A stretch of DNA of 64,000 nucleotides from an uncultured Acidobacteriota bacterium (GTDB lineage: Bacteria; Acidobacteriota; Terriglobia; Terriglobales; Acidobacteriaceae). A model generated the notes under the pieces. That model made no database searches. It had not been told where the DNA came from and saw nothing but the letters and a program-made list of their open reading frames with translations. The position numbers and the translations under genes are program-made. Positions 48,833 through 58,110 of the stretch are shown in pieces; position 1 is the stretch's first letter, and each line of letters opens with the position of its first letter. The DNA lies in NCBI GenBank assembly GCA_903832295.1, contig CAILAZ010000069.1:1-64000 (forward strand), read 5' to 3'.

Positions 48833-48913
48833 TATTTTATATAAAATATGAGTGCGTTGCTGTCATGTTTCTCTTGTCGCTCTGGAAAGCGCTCGCTTGT
48901 CATTTGTAAGGGT

Positions 48914-49339
48914 ATGATAATAAAGATGTTCATCATAGAAGCGCGTTTTGGAGATTTCGGCTTCTCACCACTCACATCGGCGGTTTACGATAGCAACGTG
49001 CCCTGCAAGATCATCAATCTCGAGGAAGGTCACCCGACGGTAAACGTTGGACTCTTGCGATTGGATCGAGCCGTCATCTCGGCCCGCGCCCAGGGAACCC
49101 CGCTTCTGAAACTGATTCATGGCTACGGTTCTACTGGGGTAGGCGGGCGCCTGCGCGAAGAGGTCTGGAAGGCACTTGACCGCTTCAAACGCGGCGGCTT
49201 GATCGTGGATTTCATTCCCGGAGAGGATTTTCGCTTGTCCAACGAAGGCAGTTGGGAGCTAATCAAGCGCGACCGCGCCATCAAAGAAGATCGTGACTTT
49301 GGGCGCGCCAACCGCGGAATCACGATCGTCATTCTCTAG
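48914..49339 (+). CDS. Smr-domain-like small protein
   Basis: LLKLIHGYGSTGVGGRLREEVWKALDRF resembles the Smr LIHGxGxG..R..V motif. Confidence 0.65.
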   Translation: MIIKMFIIEARFGDFGFSPLTSAVYDSNVPCKIINLEEGHPTVNVGLLRLDRAVISARAQGTPLLKLIHGYGSTGVGGRLREEVWKALDRFKRGGLIVDFIPGEDFRLSNEGSWELIKRDRAIKEDRDFGRANRGITIVIL

Positions 49340-49356
49340 TCTGCTCCGCAGAAAAC

Positions 49357-49391
49357 AGAAAGGCCGGCCCCTCGTCGAGAGGCCAGCCTTC
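49357..49391 (-). terminator. Intrinsic terminator downstream of HU gene
   Basis: AAGGCCGGCC...GGCCAGCCTT hairpin; T-rich (TTTCTGTTTTC) on minus-strand 3' side. Confidence 0.65.
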
Positions 49392-49404
49392 GCGGAAAAC
49401 AGAT

Positions 49405-49704
49405 CTACTTCTTTTTTGCCGGGGCGATCGCGTCCTTCACGGCCTTGCCAACGTAGAACTTCACTACGGTCTTGGCAGGGATCTTGATCGGGTCACCGGT
49501 CTGCGGATTGCGACCGATGCGAGCCTTGCGAGCCGACTTCTTCAGACGGCCAAGGCCGGGCAGAACGAATACGTCGTTCTTTTTCGTTTCCTTCACGGCG
49601 ATTTCCGCCAGAGTGGTCAAAAACAATCCAGCAGTCTTGTTGCTGGTTTCCAGTTTCTCCGCCAGAAGACGAACAAGAGCAGTCTTGGTCAAGCCTGCAG
49701 CCAT
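49405..49704 (-). CDS. HU family DNA-binding protein
   Basis: MAAGLTKTALVRLLAEKLETSNK...FVLPGLGRLKKSARKARIGRNPQTGDPIKIPAKTVVKFYVGKAVKDA. Confidence 0.95.
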   Translation of the reverse strand: MAAGLTKTALVRLLAEKLETSNKTAGLFLTTLAEIAVKETKKNDVFVLPGLGRLKKSARKARIGRNPQTGDPIKIPAKTVVKFYVGKAVKDAIAPAKKK

Positions 49705-50000
49705 TTGGGTATTCCTCCTTGAAGATGAGACGCAAACAACGCCTCAGTCCCGCACATATTAACGCAGTGATTTCGCATGCGACAAGCACTTTCGCCTGAT
49801 TTTATGCGGGTTTTTCCACAGGTTTACCGTTTTGACGCTGTATTCATGCGTGCTTCCGGCCTTTCCCCTCCCCCAACCGATTGTATGTTGCGCGTTTCAC
49901 CGCGAAATCCATACTATCTATTGTGGCGCTCCGGCCCAGTGTTTCCGCGCCTGCCACTACACTCGAAGGAGCAAATTATTTCACCGGAGTGCGGGAGAGT

Positions 50001-50519
50001 ATGGAACAGGTCTTCTTATCGCTCGGTTCAAACCTTGGGGACCGCCTCTCCAATCTCACGCAGGCCCTCTGCGCACTCCGCCCCTTTGCGGTCGTTGAGT
50101 CGATCTCCCACGCGTATGAAACCGAACCTGTCGAGTTCACCGAGCAGCCCTGGTTCTTGAACGCCGTAGTCGCTTTGAGCGTGCAAAATGAAGCCTCTGA
50201 CCACGCCCCGCAACGCCTGCTCGAGCGGTTGCTCGCCATTGAGCACACCATGGGGCGTCAGCGTCTGGTCTCCAAGGGGCCACGCATCATTGACCTTGAC
50301 ATCCTGATCTATGGTCGCCGTCTAGTAAGTTCTCCCTCGCTCACCGTTCCTCACCCGGCAATGCATGAGCGGCGCTTTGTGCTGCAGCCATTGGCTGAAA
50401 TCGCTCCCGCTGTCGAGCATCCAATTCTGCATCGAACCGCGGAGCAACTGCTTCAAGCTCTCCCCGTCCAGGGTCCGCAAGTGCGGCGGTTCTCATCCCT
50501 GATTCTGCCGCCGGTGTAG
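50001..50519 (+). CDS. folK: 2-amino-4-hydroxy-6-hydroxymethyldihydropteridine diphosphokinase (HPPK)
   Basis: MEQVFLSLGSNLGDRLSNLTQAL, PWFLNAVVAL, MGRQRLVSKGPRIIDLDILIYG, VPHPAMHERRFVLQPLAEIAP. Confidence 0.95.
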   Translation: MEQVFLSLGSNLGDRLSNLTQALCALRPFAVVESISHAYETEPVEFTEQPWFLNAVVALSVQNEASDHAPQRLLERLLAIEHTMGRQRLVSKGPRIIDLDILIYGRRLVSSPSLTVPHPAMHERRFVLQPLAEIAPAVEHPILHRTAEQLLQALPVQGPQVRRFSSLILPPV

Positions 50520-50615
50520 ATGCCACTTCTGTGGTATTGAGTGTAGAGTGTGTTGCAGCGGGGCTTCGCCCTTCTAGGGCAGTCGGTTCCCGGGCATATT
50601 GGTTTGGAGGATGAA

Positions 50616-51833
50616 TTGTCGCGACGGGTGAGATACTTATGGCGCACTTTCTGCCTGCTTGCATCATTGATCGCAATTCCTGCGGCTTTTACTTTCGCGC
50701 AGCAGACTCTGCCATCATCGGGTGCGAGCGCCGTGGAATCACACGCCGTCGGTGGGGAGCCTGAGAACACTTCTGGCGGCTCAAGCACGGAGAAACAACT
50801 TCACCTCGCCGAACAGCAGGGAAGGGCTGACGCTGCGCTGCTCGACTGGACCCTCGAAAACTCCGGCGCTCTCAAGGGCGACCTCCGCACCGGAGAGTTG
50901 CGAATCGCCTTCACCGTCACTGCCGCCGAAGGCTGGTGGGACAAAGCCGCGGGAAACCAACTCGCTTGGCATGACGCGCCCGAAGACAGCTTCCACCTCC
51001 GCATTTTCGTCCTCGATCAGGTGGATGGCAGATTTGTTCCCGGTCTCGCTTTGCATGTAACGCTCATCGACGCCAATGGCAATGAGCAGTCCGCACCCGC
51101 GGATTTCGGATGGTATCCGCTCATCAATGCGTACGGGGGCAACGTGCTTCTCGACAACGACAGCAGCTACACCATTCGCGTCACCGTCGAACCCCTGCTA
51201 CAGCATCATGTCTTTGCCCCGGGTGTCCGTTTCGAACGCGCCACCACTGCGGAGTTCCCACCGGTGCGCATCGCGCAGAATCTGCTCCCTCAGCTACCCC
51301 TGGCAAGCGCCTTGGCTGCCGCCAATGAGGCCGCTCTGTTGAAACCCTGCAACGCCGCATTGAGCGCAGCCATCACCGCGCTCTGGCAACAGTCCGTCTC
51401 CGGAGCGGAAAAATCATCCGGTGACTACTTCGTCGGATACGCTCTCGACTACTCCGGACTTTCCATGCCCATTGCTGGATCGAAGGTTCACCTCAAGAGC
51501 CTGGTTGACTTCTCCGGCAGGGATGACGTTCGCCTTGATCTTCTCCCCCGCGATTCCCGCACCGGCCGCCTTATCCCGGGCCTCAAGCCGCAAGTCAGTC
51601 TGCTCGCTCCCGATGGCAAGTCTTACGGCCCTGGTGAACTGCCCCTCGCTTGGAACCAGTGGCTCAATCACTACGGACGCACGTCGCGCATTCCGCGCAA
51701 GGGTGTTTACAAGCTGCGAGTGCACATCAACGCGCCAGGCTTTCGGCGCTGGGGACGACCGAGCGAACGCTTCGCCTCCCCCGTCGATGTTGAGTTTGAC
51801 GAAGTTTCACTCCAACCAGGAAAGAAGGACTGA
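50616..51833 (+). CDS. Exported protein with two Tp34 (Fe2+ transport-associated)-like domains
   Basis: TTG start 5 nt after GGAGG; signal peptide; DSFHLRIFVLDQVDGRFVPGLALHVTLIDANGNE and DVRLDLLPRDSRTGRLIPGLKPQVSLLAPDGKSYGP...GFRRWGRPSERFASPVDVEFDEV. Confidence 0.65.
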   Translation: MSRRVRYLWRTFCLLASLIAIPAAFTFAQQTLPSSGASAVESHAVGGEPENTSGGSSTEKQLHLAEQQGRADAALLDWTLENSGALKGDLRTGELRIAFTVTAAEGWWDKAAGNQLAWHDAPEDSFHLRIFVLDQVDGRFVPGLALHVTLIDANGNEQSAPADFGWYPLINAYGGNVLLDNDSSYTIRVTVEPLLQHHVFAPGVRFERATTAEFPPVRIAQNLLPQLPLASALAAANEAALLKPCNAALSAAITALWQQSVSGAEKSSGDYFVGYALDYSGLSMPIAGSKVHLKSLVDFSGRDDVRLDLLPRDSRTGRLIPGLKPQVSLLAPDGKSYGPGELPLAWNQWLNHYGRTSRIPRKGVYKLRVHINAPGFRRWGRPSERFASPVDVEFDEVSLQPGKKD

Positions 51834-51836
51834 CCT

Positions 51837-53360
51837 CTGAGCGCGGCCCAGACTCCAGAGGAGATTGCGGACCTCATCTCCGGCTACATCAGTGAAAATC
51901 CAGCCGCCGTGGTCGTGGAGGACGGGCAAACCCTCTTTGACTTCTCGCAGGCGCACTACTCCGCTGCGCCCGAGCGCGAGCGCTGCCTGCTGCAAGTCTG
52001 GTCCGAGGAACGCAACATCGTTCGCCGCGCCACCGCCGCCGAGGTCAAGAACGGAATTCTGCGGCTCACCGTTTTGCGCTTTGGCCAGCCTAAACCCTCG
52101 CGGATGGAGATCTGTGCCAAGGCGGAGCGCCGGTCCCCGTCCGCGCTCAAAGCAATGCGAGCGGCCTACCAGCGCACTCTGGAACGCGCCGCTACCCGCC
52201 TGTTCCCCGGATGGACGCTCGACCGCCTCACCTCCGCCGCCGACCTGGAACATTCCTTCGGAGCGGTCTGCACCCGGGGTCTCCTTCGTCGCGGACAGCA
52301 ACGCATCGCGATTGTCGGCTGCGGAGACGGCGAGTCGCAGACCACCATCGACAACTCCGTCGCTGTCGCCATTCTCTGGCTTGAGTTCTGCCGCGAACGC
52401 CTCGAAGGAAAAGCCCATGTCGGCACAATTGCTCTCTTCGCCCCGCATGGTCGTGCTCGCACCGCTCAATTGCGCCTCTCGCATCTCAATCGCGATGCCG
52501 CGACCTGGCGCATCTTCTCTCTGGAGGAAGCCTCCGAGGTGGCCGAAGAACTCGACCTCGCCACCGATCTCAACCTCAGCACCCGCCTCATGCAGTGCCA
52601 TAGTCGCTCGCAGACGCTCGAGCGTTTCGCATCTTCCATCGCACGCATGGCCGCACTCTGTCCCAGTGTGGAGGTCACCGCCTGTAGATCCTCGGAAGTC
52701 AGCTTTCGCTTTCACGGACTAGAGTTTGCACGCGCAGTCGTGGAACCTGATCGTCACTTCCGCATCTCCGAGCGCATCATCTTTGGGGCCGCTCCTGCCG
52801 AATATGAGTTGAATCCGGACACAGAGCCTCTGCTCCTGAAGTTGATCCAACGCCTCGCCCTTAAGCGTGGCGGACGCGACCACACGCACCCCTTTTACCG
52901 TCTGCAGCCTGAGCGCTGGCTGCAGTCCGTCGTCGAGCAGGATGTCACGTTGCTCGACTCACGCCTGGACCCTGCGGTGCTCTATTCCCAGGTGCCCGCT
53001 TTCGCCGCCGGCGACCGCGCCGTCATCGATCTGCTTGGCGTCACCCGCGACGGACGCCTCGCCGTCATCGAACTGAAGGCTGCCGAGGATTTCCATCTTC
53101 CCGTGCAGGGACTCGATTACTGGGCTCGCGTTCGCCAGCATCACCGCTGTGGAGACTTTCAGCGCTTCGGTTACTTCCCTGGGCACCTACTCTCGGAGCG
53201 CGATCCCGTCCTCATCCTCGCCGCCCCAGCTCTGCACGTGCATCCATCCACCGCAACCATGCTGCGCTATGTTTCGCCTGAGTTGGATTGGAAATTGGTT
53301 GGACTCGATGAGCACTGGCGCGATGGAGTCCGTGTAGTATTCACCCGGCAGAAGCAATAG
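51837..53360 (+). CDS. Uncharacterised protein with C-terminal PD-(D/E)XK nuclease-like domain
   Basis: DRAVIDLLGVTRDGRLAVIELKAAEDFHLPVQGLDYWARV (D..ExK..QxxxY); probable CTG start at 51837, GTG alternative at 51909. Confidence 0.7.
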   Translation: MSAAQTPEEIADLISGYISENPAAVVVEDGQTLFDFSQAHYSAAPERERCLLQVWSEERNIVRRATAAEVKNGILRLTVLRFGQPKPSRMEICAKAERRSPSALKAMRAAYQRTLERAATRLFPGWTLDRLTSAADLEHSFGAVCTRGLLRRGQQRIAIVGCGDGESQTTIDNSVAVAILWLEFCRERLEGKAHVGTIALFAPHGRARTAQLRLSHLNRDAATWRIFSLEEASEVAEELDLATDLNLSTRLMQCHSRSQTLERFASSIARMAALCPSVEVTACRSSEVSFRFHGLEFARAVVEPDRHFRISERIIFGAAPAEYELNPDTEPLLLKLIQRLALKRGGRDHTHPFYRLQPERWLQSVVEQDVTLLDSRLDPAVLYSQVPAFAAGDRAVIDLLGVTRDGRLAVIELKAAEDFHLPVQGLDYWARVRQHHRCGDFQRFGYFPGHLLSERDPVLILAAPALHVHPSTATMLRYVSPELDWKLVGLDEHWRDGVRVVFTRQKQ

Positions 53361-53363
53361 CAG

Positions 53364-54578
53364 CTATTTCAGCCCTGCCTCTTTGCTGCGGAAGATCCAG
53401 TAGTCACCCGCCGTCTCGCTCAAGTCTCCCGCTGGCTTTTCGCCCTTCAGCACGCGCCCCACCGCGCGCACCACCCGGCGCATCGGCAATTGTCCGCGCT
53501 CATCTTCAAAGAAGATTTCACCCACTTTGTTCGTCCGGTAGTACCAGCGCTTCAGGATCGCAAGGTGCTCCATCCATTCCTGCGCGCTGCGCGGAGGAAC
53601 CGGTGCGACCGCGCCCAGCAGTTCCTTGATTCTCGCCTCCATGCTCTGTGTCGGAACGCGGGGCGATCCCTCTTGCACCTCCGCTGTCAGGGACCGTGCT
53701 CGCAGATCGAAGGCTGCAGGTTCGTGAAGCATTCCTCCCGCAAGTCGGATCAGCGCAATGTGCCCCTCCAGATGCGAGGGCTGCAACATCAGTCCATTCA
53801 GCTTGTCGATGCGATGAACAATCTCAGCAATCCGGCTCTGCACGGCCTTCAGCTTCTCCAGCTTTCCGTGTGCGGCAGCTGCCGTTTCAAACTCCAGTCG
53901 CTCACTTGCTTCGTCTCGCGCCCTGCTTATCTCCACCAGCAGCGAGTGCCCGCCGCTTTCGAAATACCGCTCTGCCCGCGCTGCTTCTTCAGAATAGCGT
54001 TCATCGCTGCACCCCTGAAAACAAGGGGCCAGGCACATCTTCATCTCTGAATAGACGCACCCCGGAAACTTCGGATCGGGAGCAAGTTCCTCAGTGCAGC
54101 GCCGCAGCAGAAAGAAGTCCAACGAATCACTCGCGTACTGCTCGGCCTCTGCTCGCGACGCAAACGGGCCAAAGTACGCACCACCCATGCGAAGTGAGCG
54201 AATCCGCGCTGTGACGGTTACCCGCGGGTAAGCATTCTCGCTTAGCAGATGCAGCAGTGGAGCAGGCCGCAGGTGGAGGCGCCGGGAATATCTTTCCGGA
54301 AACTCTACCCGCAGCAATCGGTAGAGTGCGAGTCCAGCCTCGAAGTCCCCGCCCACCTCATGGAACTCCACCATTCCCACGCGTTCCCGCAGGCTCAACC
54401 TGCGCCCTTCGGCCACCCCCAGCAGGCGCTGTAGCCGCCGGCGAAGGTTCGCCGTTTTGCTCACATACGGCTCCGCGCCCACTTCCTTCGGACGCAATAC
54501 GAACACTGCGGCACGCGCCGGCAGCGCCGCGAAGAACTCCTCCTCGCCACCCACCGAAAATTCAAGTCGTGTGAACAC
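53364..54578 (-). CDS. UvrC-like protein (degenerate GIY-YIG, Cys cluster, UVR motif), no C-terminal endonuclease half
   Basis: PYVSKTANLRRRLQRLL, GGAYFGPFASRAEAEQ, C-x12-C-x7-C-x3-C cluster, EISRARDEASERLEFETAAAAHGKLEKL; 404 aa. Confidence 0.82.
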   Translation of the reverse strand: MFTRLEFSVGGEEEFFAALPARAAVFVLRPKEVGAEPYVSKTANLRRRLQRLLGVAEGRRLSLRERVGMVEFHEVGGDFEAGLALYRLLRVEFPERYSRRLHLRPAPLLHLLSENAYPRVTVTARIRSLRMGGAYFGPFASRAEAEQYASDSLDFFLLRRCTEELAPDPKFPGCVYSEMKMCLAPCFQGCSDERYSEEAARAERYFESGGHSLLVEISRARDEASERLEFETAAAAHGKLEKLKAVQSRIAEIVHRIDKLNGLMLQPSHLEGHIALIRLAGGMLHEPAAFDLRARSLTAEVQEGSPRVPTQSMEARIKELLGAVAPVPPRSAQEWMEHLAILKRWYYRTNKVGEIFFEDERGQLPMRRVVRAVGRVLKGEKPAGDLSETAGDYWIFRSKEAGLK

Positions 54579-54802
54579 AGCCGTCAGTTTATCGCGAAGC
54601 CCGCACCCAGTGAGGCAGGCAAATTTGTTTTCCCAGAGTCCCGCGCTGATGCTCCGGGTTACCCTGCTTAGGATTTCTCATGAACTCTGGCCCTAAAAGT
54701 GCCGATAGTTTTTGTGACGGACCGAACGTTCGCAGAGGGAACTGAATCACTGCCTTAGCTGGTTCGTATTTGGCAGACTACGCGCAATAAGGAGTGTGGG
54801 CC

Positions 54803-55090
54803 ATGCCAGTCCTGACGATGCCGATCGCGGCAGCCAATTCGCCCCGGACCCTCAGCGCTTCCCTTCGTGAGCTGTGCCATTTCCTGACCGGCTTTCCAGA
54901 CATTCAGATGAGCGAGGAGGAATGCGAAGCTCTCGCCGTCGCTGCAATCAGCGGGCATGCCGAAGCCGAGTTCATGATTGGCAGTGTCTTTGACGCCGCT
55001 GGCGAGTCCGCGCGCGCCATGGAGTGGTATTCGCGTTCCGCGAATCGCGACTATCTCCCAGCCATGTTGCAGTTGTTTGCCTTGCGTTAG
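54803..55090 (+). CDS. Small protein with Sel1-like repeat
   Basis: AAISGHAEAEFMIGSVFDAAGESARAMEWYSRSANRDYLPAMLQLFALR. Confidence 0.6.
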   Translation: MPVLTMPIAAANSPRTLSASLRELCHFLTGFPDIQMSEEECEALAVAAISGHAEAEFMIGSVFDAAGESARAMEWYSRSANRDYLPAMLQLFALR

Positions 55091-55132
55091 CCAATCGCTC
55101 GCGCCGCGGCGATCATGAGCTGATCGAAGCCG

Positions 55133-55915
55133 CTACCGCAGGCTCGCGCTCTTGTACTTCATTCGGAAATCCTCGCCTTCAACTCGCACCACACGGCACA
55201 TCTCGTGCAGCCGCGACAGCATGCGGTCTCCAATCCGATCGCCCAATGTGTCCTCGCGCGAGGTACGACGCTTTGTGTCCGGCTCCGCCCCCACCGACGG
55301 CTGATCCACATAGTTGGTCGTGATAATCGTCGTGCGCTTGTCGTTATACCGGGTGTTCAGTATGTGCGCCACCGTATCCCACACCCACTCGGTCGGCTTT
55401 GCCGCGCCCAGTTCGTCCAGCACCAGAACATCTGCCTCAAACACCGGACGCAGCACTTCCATCTCCGTTACCTGCACGGAAGCATTGAAAGAGTTCTGAA
55501 TTTCCTTGAGCAGTTCCCGGTAGTCATAAAACAGGCACGCCGTGTTCTTTTGCGAGATCAACTCCTTGGCGATTCCCACCGCCAGGTGTGTCTTTCCGCA
55601 TCCGATCGGCCCCGTCAGCAGCAGCCCGGCATTTTCCAGCGGAAACTCCTCCACAAATCGCAGAGATGCCATGTGCGCCTTGGCCAGCGAGCGGAATGGG
55701 CCCTCATGCTCGAAGTTTGACAGTTCGCAGTGCCGGTAGCGTCGCGGTATCCGGGCCGAAACCAGCAGTTGGTCGCCTTGCTGCTTCCGGATGCATTCGC
55801 ACCGCGTGGCACGCTCAACGGTCTTCCCCCGCTGCTCCACCGGAATCATTCTCCAGCCGGTGCCGGAGCACATTCTGCACGAATCGCCAGCTTCGGTCTG
55901 TTTGGGAGTCGCCAT
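55133..55915 (-). CDS. DnaC/IstB-like AAA+ ATPase with N-terminal Cys motif
   Basis: LLLTGPIGCGKTHLAVGIAKELI, DVLVLDELGAAKPTEWVWDTVAHILNTRYNDKRTTIITTNY; N-terminal CRMCSGTGW...CEC. Confidence 0.88.
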   Translation of the reverse strand: MATPKQTEAGDSCRMCSGTGWRMIPVEQRGKTVERATRCECIRKQQGDQLLVSARIPRRYRHCELSNFEHEGPFRSLAKAHMASLRFVEEFPLENAGLLLTGPIGCGKTHLAVGIAKELISQKNTACLFYDYRELLKEIQNSFNASVQVTEMEVLRPVFEADVLVLDELGAAKPTEWVWDTVAHILNTRYNDKRTTIITTNYVDQPSVGAEPDTKRRTSREDTLGDRIGDRMLSRLHEMCRVVRVEGEDFRMKYKSASLR

Positions 55916-56344
55916 AGAAAGAGCTTGAAGCAGCCGCGCACAGGATGCAAGTCCCCAGCCGCCACAAGCTTTCGCTACCCTGTGCTTAACCTGTGGAAGA
56001 CGCGGATTTCTCTTGCACTTCCGGGTGAACGCAAAAAAATGCAACGATTCCCATCGATGCATCCTCTAACTCATACCACGCGCGCCGACCAACGTTTTTC
56101 CGGCGTATTGCATCAAATGATGAAATATTCGTAGTCCTCTGGCCCCAGGCATTGTGGGCCGTCCCTCTGAACCGGTGTCAACCCACGCCGAGTTCCAAGC
56201 GGTTTGATTCTCTGAATTGAGCCTTCTGCAGCCGGTGCCGTCTGCTGGCCGCCGAGTCGTCTTTCGCATCACTTCTGCCAAGGCCCGGCGCAGGGAGAGT
56301 TCTTTCCTATCGCGCAATCCATTTGCTGAAACTGAAGGAGACGC

Positions 56345-57955
56345 ATGTCCGTCATCACTAAACCTCACGGCGCTTCGCTCGACCCGAACTCTGCGGGCGG
56401 GAATGAATCGGCGCGCGGATTCCACCTCAACCGCCCACCGCAAGACTTCGATGCTGCCACCGCCTTCCCTCCCGGCTTTCTCGAGTTCCTCACCCCCCTG
56501 CACCAGCGTTTCACCCCCTGGCAGCAGGATCTCGTCGCCCGTCGGCGGGCTGCTCTCTCTGCCGCCCACCAGGGCCAGCTGCCCACGCACCTGCCCCCCG
56601 GCGATGCCCAGAACACCTCGTGGGAGATTCAGGTTCCAGACTGGTGTCAGGATCAGCGCAATCAAATGACCGGCCCCGCCGACGAGGCGGAACTCGTCGT
56701 CAAGATGCTCAACTCCGGCGCTCCCGGCGTCATGCTCGACCTCGAAGACTCCACCGTGAACGAGTGGGATCATCAGCGTCTCGGCATGACCAACATCCTC
56801 GCAGCTCTCACCGGCGGGCTCTCCTATGAGGACAAGAAGCGCGGTCGCACGGTCGGTGTCGAGCCCAGCAAAACCGTCATCTGGCTGCGTGTTCGCGGGC
56901 TCCACCTCCATCAGGGCGGTATCTTTGCACAGACCATGTCCGCCTCGCTCTTCGATGTGGCGCTCCTCGTCTGCCAGATGGAACTCGACACCCTCAAGCA
57001 TCCCCCCTGCTTCTATATCCCCAAGTCGGAGAGCGCCGAAGAAGCCCTCTGGTGGACGGCCCTGTTTGACGCTGTGGAAGACGCGCGCGGCTGGCAGCGC
57101 GGAACCATCCGCTGCATGGCTCTCGTCGAGTCGCACGCCCTCGCCTACCAGGCCGAGGAGTTCCTCTACAACCTGCGCGGGCACATCCTCGGCCTCAACC
57201 TCGGACGTTGGGATTACATGGCCTCGCTCATCCACTACAACATTGAGAATCCGCACTGGGTGCTGCCTGACCGCAACACCATTCCCCATGATGTCCCGTT
57301 CTTCCAGAGCCTCCGCGAGCTTCTGCCCGAGCTCTGCCACAAGCACCACGCCCTCGCCATCGGCGGCATGACCGCGCTCTACCCCAGCCGTGAAGATGCC
57401 GAGCTTAACACCCGCGCCCTTGCGGTTCTGGAGAAGGACAAGAAGAACGAAGCCAGCCAGGGCTTCGATGGCGCATGGACCGGCCATCCTGACCAGAATC
57501 AAATTGCCGTCGCCCAGTTCCCCGTGCCCAATCAAATCTCCCGGCGCAACTCCGGCCCGCGTTATCCTGACCTCCGCCCCGAGCCTCGCGGTGTTGGCCA
57601 GCGCACCCTCGCCGGCACCCGCGCCGCCATCCGTACCGTCATCCGTTATCGCAATGGCGTTCTCAACGGCAAGGGCGCAAGCCTGCTTGACGGCTTCATG
57701 GAAGACCTCGCGACCGACCGCATCTATCGCCTGATGATCGCCCAGCGCATCCAGCACTGGCCCGCCGCCCCCATCCTGGATGAGGCCGGAACGCCGGTTG
57801 AGCACACGCCTGAGTTCATCACCCGGCTCTTCGATGAGGAACTCGCGCGCCTTCTTGCCAGTCCCGGCAAGGACCTCGGCACCCCTGAAACATTCCGACG
57901 GGCGCGGCATCTCAGCGAATCCATGGTCCGCAACGGCGAAATCGATCCGTTTTAA
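56345..57955 (+). CDS. aceB: Malate synthase A
   Basis: [82 protein letters not shown]. Confidence 0.96.
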   Translation: MSVITKPHGASLDPNSAGGNESARGFHLNRPPQDFDAATAFPPGFLEFLTPLHQRFTPWQQDLVARRRAALSAAHQGQLPTHLPPGDAQNTSWEIQVPDWCQDQRNQMTGPADEAELVVKMLNSGAPGVMLDLEDSTVNEWDHQRLGMTNILAALTGGLSYEDKKRGRTVGVEPSKTVIWLRVRGLHLHQGGIFAQTMSASLFDVALLVCQMELDTLKHPPCFYIPKSESAEEALWWTALFDAVEDARGWQRGTIRCMALVESHALAYQAEEFLYNLRGHILGLNLGRWDYMASLIHYNIENPHWVLPDRNTIPHDVPFFQSLRELLPELCHKHHALAIGGMTALYPSREDAELNTRALAVLEKDKKNEASQGFDGAWTGHPDQNQIAVAQFPVPNQISRRNSGPRYPDLRPEPRGVGQRTLAGTRAAIRTVIRYRNGVLNGKGASLLDGFMEDLATDRIYRLMIAQRIQHWPAAPILDEAGTPVEHTPEFITRLFDEELARLLASPGKDLGTPETFRRARHLSESMVRNGEIDPF

Positions 57956-58110
57956 CCGCCTTCGCGCGAAGGCACTGCACGGGTACAAGCCTGGCGGGAG
58001 CCCCAGCCGATGTTGCACCTCGCCGTCTCCGCTCGCATCGCGGCGGAGCGCCGGGTGTGGCAAAACACAAACGCAACTCATCATCAGAAAGAGAGAAGGG
58101 ATTAACGACA

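Noticed and set aside
55133-55915. IstB-like ATPase as evidence of an IS21 element
   Set aside because: No adjacent IstA transposase and no terminal inverted repeats seen
56066-58084. 672-aa minus-strand ORF opposite aceB
   Set aside because: Shadow ORF: the + strand is clearly malate synthase; a long antisense frame is expected from strong GC third-position bias, and its sequence is low-complexity Gly/Val/Glu-rich with no domain
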